DNA of 8,014 nucleotides from Deltaproteobacteria bacterium CG07_land_8_20_14_0_80_60_11 (GTDB lineage: Bacteria > Desulfobacterota > Desulfobaccia > Desulfobaccales > 0-14-0-80-60-11), in assembly GCA_002779455.1 (NCBI GenBank), contig PEWM01000195.1:6910-14923 (forward strand). Reading direction: 5' to 3'. The notes beneath the pieces are model-generated. The model had not been told where the DNA came from. It saw only the letters and a program-made list of their open reading frames with translations, and did not search any database. The position numbers and the translations under genes are program-made. Positions within the stretch are counted from its first letter, which is position 1. Each line of letters begins with the position of its first letter. Below are positions 1 through 5,264 of the stretch, in pieces.

Positions 1-1371
1 GTCAACCAGATCGGCGACTTCGGGTTCCTCCTGGGCATCTTCCTGATCTTCTGGACCTTCGGGTCGGTGAACTTCACGGAGGTGTTTCCCCTGGCCGCCA
101 AGTACCCCATGGGCTCCGGCGTCCTCACCGCCATCACCCTGTTCCTGTTTTTAGGGGCCATCGGCAAGTCGGCCCAGCTGCCGCTGTACACCTGGCTGCC
201 CGACGCCATGGAAGGCCCCACCCCGGTGTCCGCCTTGATCCACGCGGCCACCATGGTCACCGCCGGCGTCTTCATGGTGGCCCGGTGCAGCACCCTGTAC
301 GTCCTGGCGCCCATCTCCATGACGGCGGTGGCGGCGGTGGGGGCCCTCACCGCGATTTATGCCGCCACCATCGGCATTACCCAATTCGACATCAAGCGCG
401 TCCTGGCTTACTCCACCGTCAGCCAGTTGGGGTACATGTTCCTGGCCTGCGGCGTGGGGGCCTTTACCTCCGGCATCTTCCACCTCATGACCCACGCCTT
501 CTTCAAAGCTCTCCTCTTCTTAGGCTCCGGCTCCGTCATCCACGGGCTGCACGGCGAACAAGACATGCGCAAGATGGGCGACCTGAAAAAATACCTGCCC
601 ATCACCTATTGGACCTTCCTGCTGGCCACCCTGGCCATCGCCGGGATCTTCCCCTTCGCCGGCTTCTTCAGCAAGGACGAGATCCTGTTCCACTCCCTGG
701 TGAGCGGTCATTACGTCTTCTGGGGCATCGCCACCGTGGCGGCCTTCATCACCGCCTTCTACATGTTCCGGCTGGTGTTCATGACCTTCCACGGCGAGTC
801 CCGGGTGGATCCCCACGTGCATCCCCATGAGTCCCCGCCGCTGATGACCGTGCCGCTGATGGTTCTGGCCGGGCTTGCGGTGGTGGGCGGCCTGGTGGGC
901 TTTCCCATCATCGAAGGGGCCAACAAGTTCAAGGAATTTCTGGCCCCGGCCATCACCCCGCTGGTGCATGAGGTGCACTCCCCGGCCTGGTTCGAAATCA
1001 CCATGATGATCTTCTCCATGGCGGTGGCCGCCGCGGGCATCTTCATGGCTTACAAGTTCTATATGCAGAAACCGGAGCTGCCGGAAAAGGTTATTGAGAA
1101 AATCCCGGTCATCTATGACCTGGTGTATCACAAGTACTACGTGGACGAGATCTATGACGCCGCGGTGGTGGAGCCCATCAAGAACGGCTCCGACTTCCTG
1201 TGGCACGGCGTGGACGAAAACGTCATTGACGGCGCGGTGAACGGCAGCGCCACCACCGTCGGTTGGCTGAGCAGCCACCTCCGAAAGCTGGAGACCGGGT
1301 TTGTACAATCTTACGCCCTGGCCATCCTCCTCGGAGCGGTGCTCGTCACCGGCTATCTCATCGGGCGTTAG
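1..1371 (+). CDS. nuoL: NADH-quinone oxidoreductase subunit L (NuoL), 5'-truncated by window edge
   Basis: Antiporter-like, proton-pumping membrane subunit at the distal end of the complex I arm. The frame is open from base 1 (first residues VNQIGDFGFLLG, a conserved internal NuoL stretch), so the true start lies upstream; the GTG at 67 is internal. 456 residues are present; compared with the usual roughly 610-650, about the first quarter is missing. Visible hallmarks are KSAQLPLYTWLPDAMEGPTP with the channel lysine at 166-168, HAATMVTAGV with its histidine at 241-243, the MTHAFFKALLFLGSGS segment with another buried lysine, and FAGFFSKDEIL. The C-terminal part has the charged linker typical of the long lateral helix (around KVIEKIPVIYDLVYHKYYVDEIYD) and a final membrane helix ending in GYLIGR. 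The stop TAG at 1369-1371 lies 9 bases before nuoM, so the genes are co-transcribed. Multi-subunit Mrp antiporter proteins are related, but the nuoM-nuoN context and C-terminal extension favour NuoL. Confidence 0.96.
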   Translation, partial: VNQIGDFGFLLGIFLIFWTFGSVNFTEVFPLAAKYPMGSGVLTAITLFLFLGAIGKSAQLPLYTWLPDAMEGPTPVSALIHAATMVTAGVFMVARCSTLYVLAPISMTAVAAVGALTAIYAATIGITQFDIKRVLAYSTVSQLGYMFLACGVGAFTSGIFHLMTHAFFKALLFLGSGSVIHGLHGEQDMRKMGDLKKYLPITYWTFLLATLAIAGIFPFAGFFSKDEILFHSLVSGHYVFWGIATVAAFITAFYMFRLVFMTFHGESRVDPHVHPHESPPLMTVPLMVLAGLAVVGGLVGFPIIEGANKFKEFLAPAITPLVHEVHSPAWFEITMMIFSMAVAAAGIFMAYKFYMQKPELPEKVIEKIPVIYDLVYHKYYVDEIYDAAVVEPIKNGSDFLWHGVDENVIDGAVNGSATTVGWLSSHLRKLETGFVQSYALAILLGAVLVTGYLIGR

Positions 1372-1380
1372 GGGGGGCAC

Positions 1381-2916
1381 ATGCAACTACCCATCCTCTC
1401 CATTCTGATCTTCCTCCCCATCGTCGGGATAGGGATACTGCTGATCCTGAACCGGAAACACCACCAGGGCCTGAAGGTTGCCACCCTGGCCATTTCCCTG
1501 GTGGAGTTCGTGGTTTCCCTGCCCCTCTGGTTTAATTTCAACAGCCAGACCGCGGCCATGCAGTTCGTGGAGCGGCGGGAATGGCTGCCGACCTACGGCA
1601 TCAGCTACTACGTGGGGATCGACGGCTTTTCCCTGCTGCTCATCATGCTGACCACCTTCCTGACCCCCATCTGCGTCCTGGCCACCTGGGACGACATCCA
1701 GCACCGGGTCAAGGAATTCATGGTGTGCCTGCTGTTCCTGTTGACCGGCATGATCGGCGTCTTCGTCTCCCTGGACCTCTTCCTGTTCTACGTCTTCTGG
1801 GAAGTGATGCTCATCCCCATGTACCTGCTCATCGGGGTCTGGGGCAATCCGGCCCGCCGGGTCTATGCGGCCATCAAGTTCTTCCTGTTCACCATGTTCG
1901 GTTCCTTGCTGATGCTGGTGGCCATTTTGGTCCTCTACTTCCACTACGGCAAGACCACCGGCACTTACACCTTCGACCTCCTGAAGATGTATGGGATGTC
2001 CATCCCCTTCAACCTGCAGTTCTGGATGTTTTTGGCCTTCGGCCTGGCCTTCGCCATCAAGGTGCCCATGTTCCCCTTCCACACCTGGTTGCCGGACGCC
2101 CACACCGAAGCCCCCACCGTGGGTTCGGTCATCCTGGCGGCGGTGCTCCTGAAGATGGGAACTTACGGCTTCCTGCGCTTCAATATGCCGATGTTTCCCC
2201 AGGCGGCCCACTACTTCGTGCCCCTGTTTTCCATCCTGGCGCTCATCGGCATCGTCTACGGCGCCCTGGTCTCCATGATGCAAAAGGACTTAAAGCGCCT
2301 CATCGCCTTTTCCTCGGTGAGCCACCTGGGCTTCGTGATGCTCGGGTTGTTCACCTTCACCATGCCGGGGGTCCAGGGGGGCATCATCCAGATGATTAAC
2401 CACGGGCTGTCCACCGGGGCTCTCTTCTTGATCGTCGGCATAATCTACGAGCGGCGGCACACCCGGATGATCTCCGAGTTCGGCGGCCTGAGCACCCCTA
2501 TGCCCATCTATGCCATCATCTTCATGATCGTGACCCTGTCTTCCATCGGGCTGCCGGGGTTGAACGGCTTTGTGGGCGAGTTCCTCATCCTCCTGGGGAC
2601 CTTCCAGGTCAATAAGGTCTATGCCACCATCGCCGCCACCGGGGTCATCTTCGCGGCCTGCTATATGCTGTGGATGTTCCAGCGGGTGATGTTCGGCAAG
2701 GTGACCAACGACAAGAACCAGGACCTCAAAGACCTGTCCTGGCGGGAGATCGCCATCTTTGCCCCCCTGATCCTCTTTATCGTCTGGATCGGGGTCTATC
2801 CCAGCACCTTTTTAGACAAGACCAAGGCGTCGACGGAAAACTTCCTGGCCATGATGGAAAAGGCCAAGTCCACGCAGGTTTCCCAATCTCACGTGTTTAA
2901 GGGGGAGGCGCAATGA
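1381..2916 (+). CDS. nuoM: NADH-quinone oxidoreductase subunit M (NuoM)
   Basis: Second antiporter-like proton-pumping subunit of the complex I membrane arm; 511 residues, the normal length for the family, with about 14 hydrophobic segments. Key residues are visible: Glu141 in LFYVFWEVMLIPMYLL (the membrane glutamate corresponding to E. coli Glu144), Lys227 in AFAIKVPMFPFHTWLPDAH (E. coli Lys234 equivalent), and Lys258 in AAVLLKMGTYGFLRF (E. coli Lys265 equivalent). KDLKRLIAFSSVSHLGFV and GLPGLNGFVGEFLIL are also typical. The ATG at 1381 is preceded by a run of seven G (1371-1377) that begins in the nuoL stop codon; this is an unusually plain and close Shine-Dalgarno. The C-terminus is short and polar (ending VFKGEAQ) and its TGA overlaps the nuoN start. 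Function is assigned from strong family resemblance and gene order. Confidence 0.97.
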   Translation: MQLPILSILIFLPIVGIGILLILNRKHHQGLKVATLAISLVEFVVSLPLWFNFNSQTAAMQFVERREWLPTYGISYYVGIDGFSLLLIMLTTFLTPICVLATWDDIQHRVKEFMVCLLFLLTGMIGVFVSLDLFLFYVFWEVMLIPMYLLIGVWGNPARRVYAAIKFFLFTMFGSLLMLVAILVLYFHYGKTTGTYTFDLLKMYGMSIPFNLQFWMFLAFGLAFAIKVPMFPFHTWLPDAHTEAPTVGSVILAAVLLKMGTYGFLRFNMPMFPQAAHYFVPLFSILALIGIVYGALVSMMQKDLKRLIAFSSVSHLGFVMLGLFTFTMPGVQGGIIQMINHGLSTGALFLIVGIIYERRHTRMISEFGGLSTPMPIYAIIFMIVTLSSIGLPGLNGFVGEFLILLGTFQVNKVYATIAATGVIFAACYMLWMFQRVMFGKVTNDKNQDLKDLSWREIAIFAPLILFIVWIGVYPSTFLDKTKASTENFLAMMEKAKSTQVSQSHVFKGEAQ

Positions 2917-4373
2917 CCTTCACCATACCCAGCTTCCAATTGAGCAGCATCGGGCCGTGGCTGACATTGACGGTGACCGCCATCCTCATCCTGGTGCTGG
3001 ATGCCCTCTCCCCCAAGGGACGGAAGGTGTGCTTTTCCTGGCTCGCCCTAACGGGGTTGGCGGTGGCGGCGTTCCAAACCATCGGCCTCTGGGGCGCAAC
3101 CGGCGCCGATTTCGCCCGCATGGTCTACCTGGACAACTTCGCCTTTTTCTTCTACCTGATTTTCATCCTGGGCGCGGCCCTGACGGTCCTCATCTCCCGG
3201 CAATACCTGGAAGATTACGGCAAGAACATGGGCGAATACTACGCCCTGATCCTCTTCGCCACCGTGGGCATGATGCTCATGGCCGCCGGGGCCCACCTGA
3301 TCATGATCTTCCTGGGCCTCGAGATCATGTCCATCGCGGTCTATGTCCTGGCGGGCCTCTTTCGGGAAGACCTGCGCTCCAATGAGGCGGCGTTGAAGTA
3401 CCTCATCTTGGGGTCGTTCTCCAGCGCCTTTCTGCTCTTCGGCATGGCCATGCTTTACGGGGCCTCGGGGGGCACCCTGTTCCTCGACGACCTGCCCCTG
3501 CGCCTGGGCGCCGACCCGGCCATGGCGCCCCTGGTGCTCCTGGGCATGGGTCTGTTGATCGTGGGTTTCGGCTTCAAGGTGGCCGCGGCCCCCTTCCACA
3601 TGTGGACCCCGGACGTCTATGAAGGCGCCCCCACTTCCATCACCGCGTTTATGTCCGTGGCGGTCAAGGCCGCCGCCTTCGCCGCCTTCGCCCGGGTCTT
3701 CTTCCTGGCCTTCCCGGCCATCAAGGTGGACTGGAACATGCTCATCTGGGTCCTGGCCGTGGCCACCATGACCATCGGCAACGTGGTTGCCATTTCCCAG
3801 ACCAACATCAAACGCATGTTGGCCTACTCCTCCATCGCCCACGCCGGCTATCTCCTGGTGGCCCTGGTGGCCGCCAACCAGTTGGGCGCCATGAGCCTGC
3901 TCTACTACCTGCTGGCCTACACGTTGATGAACTTAGGGGCCTTCGGGGTGGTGATCCTGGTGGGGAGAAAGAAGGACAGCTACCTGAACATTTACGACTA
4001 CTCCGGCCTGGGCGCCCAGCACCCGGTCCTGGCGGCCAGCATGGCCCTCTTTATGTTCGCCCTGGCGGGGATTCCCCCCACCGCGGGCTTCGTGGGCAAG
4101 TTCTACATCTTCTCCGCCGCCGTCCAGGCCGGCTACATCTGGCTGGCCATCATCGGCGTCATGAACTCCCTGGTGTCGGTCTTCTACTATCTCCGCATCA
4201 CCGTGCTCATGTATATGAAGCCGGCGGAGGCCGACCTGGGCCCGGTGGACTTCTCCCCGGCCCAGACCGCGGTAGTGGCCCTCACCGCCGCCGGGGTGCT
4301 CGCCATCGGCATCTTCCCGGGCTTCCTCTACAACCTGGCCCTGAACGCGGTGAAGATCTTCCCGGGGTTGTAA
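2913..4373 (+). CDS. nuoN: NADH-quinone oxidoreductase subunit N (NuoN)
   Basis: Third antiporter-like proton-pumping subunit, located next to NuoK in the complex I membrane arm; 486 residues, normal family length, almost entirely hydrophobic helices. Conserved residues: Glu137 in IFLGLEIMSIAVYVLAG, Lys222 in GFGFKVAAAPFHMWTPDVYE, Lys252 in SVAVKAAAFAAFARV, the NIKRMLAYSSIAHAGYLL segment (300-315), and Lys396 in GIPPTAGFVGKFYIF. The PFHMWTPDVYEGAPT signature separates NuoN from NuoM and NuoL (HTWLPDAH / YTWLPDAMEG). The start is the ATG at 2913, overlapping the nuoM stop as ATGA, with a strong Shine-Dalgarno GGGGGAGG at 2901-2908; the overlap suggests translational coupling. It is the last gene of the nuo operon: a terminator-like hairpin follows 25 bases after the TAA. 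Whether this complex I takes NADH or ferredoxin cannot be told, since the input-module genes lie outside the window. Confidence 0.97.
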   Translation: MTFTIPSFQLSSIGPWLTLTVTAILILVLDALSPKGRKVCFSWLALTGLAVAAFQTIGLWGATGADFARMVYLDNFAFFFYLIFILGAALTVLISRQYLEDYGKNMGEYYALILFATVGMMLMAAGAHLIMIFLGLEIMSIAVYVLAGLFREDLRSNEAALKYLILGSFSSAFLLFGMAMLYGASGGTLFLDDLPLRLGADPAMAPLVLLGMGLLIVGFGFKVAAAPFHMWTPDVYEGAPTSITAFMSVAVKAAAFAAFARVFFLAFPAIKVDWNMLIWVLAVATMTIGNVVAISQTNIKRMLAYSSIAHAGYLLVALVAANQLGAMSLLYYLLAYTLMNLGAFGVVILVGRKKDSYLNIYDYSGLGAQHPVLAASMALFMFALAGIPPTAGFVGKFYIFSAAVQAGYIWLAIIGVMNSLVSVFYYLRITVLMYMKPAEADLGPVDFSPAQTAVVALTAAGVLAIGIFPGFLYNLALNAVKIFPGL

Positions 4374-4398
4374 GCCGATAAACCATCTCGAACTTCCC

Positions 4399-4429
4399 AG
4401 GGTCAGGGCCTCCGGGTCCTGGCCCTTTT
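4399..4429 (+). terminator. Rho-independent terminator after nuoN
   Basis: Twelve-base stem AGGGTCAGGGCC (4399-4410), four-base loop TCCG (4411-4414), and GGTCCTGGCCCT (4415-4426). All twelve positions pair when two G-U wobbles are allowed, and the last stem T merges into a short TTTT run (4426-4429), then CTC. It lies 25 bases after the nuoN stop, as expected for the end of the nuo transcript. There is no T-run on the other side, so it looks one-directional (plus strand only). The U-tract is short, so strength is uncertain. Confidence 0.8.
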
Positions 4430-4499
4430 CTCGGTCCCGGCCGGAAAAAGTTGAGCCGCTTATAATGCGAAGTTGCCGTCAAAAAACTATGAATATTCA

Positions 4500-4575
4500 T
4501 GTCATTCTGAGCGGAGCGCACGCGGAGTGAATCTCGGCGGCTTGAAAAGAGAGATTCGCTGCGCTCAGAATGACA
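4500..4575. repeat. Long imperfect inverted repeat (palindromic interspersed-repeat type)
   Basis: The left arm begins TGTCATTCTGAGCGGAGCG (4500-4518) and ends GAATCTC (4529-4535). The right arm (4551-4575), read on the minus strand, is TGTCATTCTGAGCGCAGCG followed by GAATCTC. The arms match at all but one base apart from roughly 11 extra bases in the left arm (about 4518-4528). The 15-base centre is GGCGGCTTGAAAAGA. The core TCATTCTGAGCG resembles, from memory, an interspersed palindromic repeat common in intergenic regions of many bacteria. A perfect 12-base palindrome, ATGAATATTCAT (4489-4500), abuts its left end, and A-runs lie on both sides (4481-4486 and 4575-4580). On the minus strand the outer A-run reads as a T-run about 14 bases past the hairpin, too far for a classic terminator, though it may help end the flpD transcript. 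No transposase is present. Confidence 0.75.
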
Positions 4576-4655
4576 AAAAATAGTCTTTTGATTGCTATTT
4601 GGTATAAAACGATCTTGGCGGCTGAAAATTTATCGGCTTGCTGCCAAAATACCCC

Positions 4656-4746
4656 GTGGCGCAGGCTTCCCAGCCGGTGCGGTGGCAGGCTGAGGTCTGC
4701 GGCGACCTAATAGCCTGCGCCGGCACAGGCGAGACGCCTGCGCCGC
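4656..4746. repeat. Cluster of GC-rich hairpins (palindromic repeat element)
   Basis: Outer arms GTGGCGCAGGC (4656-4666) and GCCTGCGCCGC (4736-4746) are inverted copies with one mismatch. Inside, a hairpin forms from GCAGGCT (4685-4691) with AGCCTGC (4712-4718), extended by AGGTC (4693-4697) with GACCT (4704-4708). A third hairpin pairs GGCACAGGCG (4722-4731) with CGCCTGCGCC (4735-4744) around the loop AGA, with one G-U/A-C type position depending on strand. A degenerate first hairpin lies at 4658-4680. The repeated GGCGCAGGC word suggests a mosaic of one short palindromic family. It lies about 40 bases past the flpD-like stop (minus strand), so it could protect or end that transcript, but no T-run follows. 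No coding sequence is supported here. Confidence 0.65.
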
Positions 4747-4788
4747 CCTTGGCCCCCTTCCCCAACATTCTTTCCACTTCTCCTTCTT

Positions 4789-5250
4789 TTACCCCGCGGC
4801 GGCTTTGGGTTGAGCGGCCAGCCAGGCAGCCCGTTCCTCAGCTTTGGTGGGGCTGGGGCCCAGCTTCAGGGTCCGCTCCACCATTTCCCTGGCCAGGGCG
4901 GCGAATTTCGGGCCTTCCGAGGAGGACAGGTTGAACATCTCCACCCGTTCCGGTTCCATGCCCATCTGGGCGAAATCCTTTTTCACCTTGGTTACCCGTT
5001 TTCTGGCCCGGATGTTGCCCATAAGATAATGGCACTCACCCTCGAGGCAACCCACCACCATGACTGAATCGGCCCCGGCCTCAAAGGCCTTGAGCAGGTG
5101 GATGATATCCACCCGCCCGGTGCAGGGCATCAGGATGAGCTTGATATCCGCAGGGTATTGCAGTCGCATCGAACCTGCCAGGTCCGCAGCGCTGTAGCCT
5201 CAGTAACGGCAGCAGAAGCCGATGATTTTGGGAGACCATGCAGTGGTCAT
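4789..5250 (-). CDS. FlpD/MvhD-like hydrogenase delta subunit family iron-sulfur protein, probable selenoprotein (UGA at codon 17 read as Sec)
   Basis: Small iron-sulfur electron carrier of the methyl-viologen-reducing hydrogenase delta family (MvhD, FlpD, BamF relatives), which passes electrons between a partner dehydrogenase or hydrogenase and HdrA. Read from the ATG at 5248-5250, the product is 153 residues with one in-frame TGA (5200-5202) at codon 17: MTTAWSPKIIGFCCRY-U-GYSAADLAGSMRLQYP. The family usually has a CxxC here followed by SY-ADLAG, so the Sec replaces the second Cys (Cys14-Arg-Tyr-Sec17). Other conserved residues are Cys43 in MPCTGRVD and Cys68 and Cys73 in VGCLEGECHYLMGN, expected [2Fe-2S] ligands. 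The start is supported by AGGAGG at 5255-5260. It lies 14 bases after the HdrA-like gene, so the two are co-transcribed, and this is the last gene of the unit. The C-terminal tail is alanine-rich. If UGA were a true stop, the N-terminal metal-binding motif would be lost; a sequencing error (TGC/TGT to TGA) is the main alternative. Confidence 0.88.
5165..5191 (-). promoter_or_regulatory. SECIS-like hairpin directly downstream of the UGA
   Basis: In the minus-strand RNA, CGGACCU (5186-5180) pairs with AGGUUCG (5176-5170), all seven positions including one G-U, closing a GGC loop (5179-5177). Below it is a two-by-two internal loop (UG / AU) and then CGC (5191-5189) with GCG (5167-5165). Twenty bases separate the UGA from the loop, whose first two bases are GG. 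Bacterial SECIS elements that recruit SelB share these traits: a hairpin in the coding region just after the UGA and a small apical loop with an early G. In E. coli fdhF the comparable spacing is about 18 bases to a GGUCU loop (from memory). Folded by eye only. Confidence 0.7.
5200..5202 (-). other. In-frame UGA, proposed selenocysteine codon
   Basis: On the minus strand the codons are TGC TGC CGT TAC TGA GGC TAC AGC. The frame is open on both sides from the Shine-Dalgarno-backed ATG to the TAA at 4789-4791, with family-like residues before (PKIIGFCCRY) and after (YSAADLAGSMRLQYP). The UGA sits exactly where the family has a conserved Cys, the usual Cys/Sec exchange. Confidence 0.85.
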
Positions 5251-5254
5251 TGTT

Positions 5255-5260
5255 CCTCCT
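5255..5260 (-). promoter_or_regulatory. Shine-Dalgarno of the flpD-like selenoprotein gene
   Basis: A perfect AGGAGG lies four bases before the ATG at 5248-5250 and between the HdrA-like stop and the flpD-like start. It decides the start: it places initiation upstream of the UGA. The later ATG at 5167-5169 sits inside the SECIS-like hairpin and has no comparable site. Confidence 0.85.
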
Positions 5261-5264
5261 TTTC

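Noticed and set aside
67..69. GTG as start of nuoL
   Set aside because: The frame is open from base 1 with conserved NuoL residues before it; the gene begins outside the window.
1387..2283. Long open frame on the minus strand inside nuoM
   Set aside because: Shadow of nuoM: Gln/His/Gly/Asp-rich low-complexity translation without recognisable motifs or ribosome site.
4461..4466. Perfect TATAAT, possible promoter -10 box
   Set aside because: No suitable -35 at 16-18 bases upstream, only a TTGAGC four bases away, and no plus-strand gene follows.
4656..4746. CRISPR-like array or tRNA in the hairpin cluster
   Set aside because: The repeats are palindromic, unequal and have no regular spacers; no cloverleaf with acceptor stem and anticodon arm can be drawn.
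4638..4934. Plus-strand open frame across the hairpin cluster into the flpD-like 3' end
   Set aside because: Made of palindromic repeat sequence plus antisense of a conserved gene; no Shine-Dalgarno and no family resemblance.
5167..5169. ATG as start of the flpD-like protein
   Set aside because: It would omit the conserved CxxC/U motif and ADLAG segment, has no good ribosome site, and lies inside the SECIS-like stem; the ATG at 5250 has a perfect AGGAGG.
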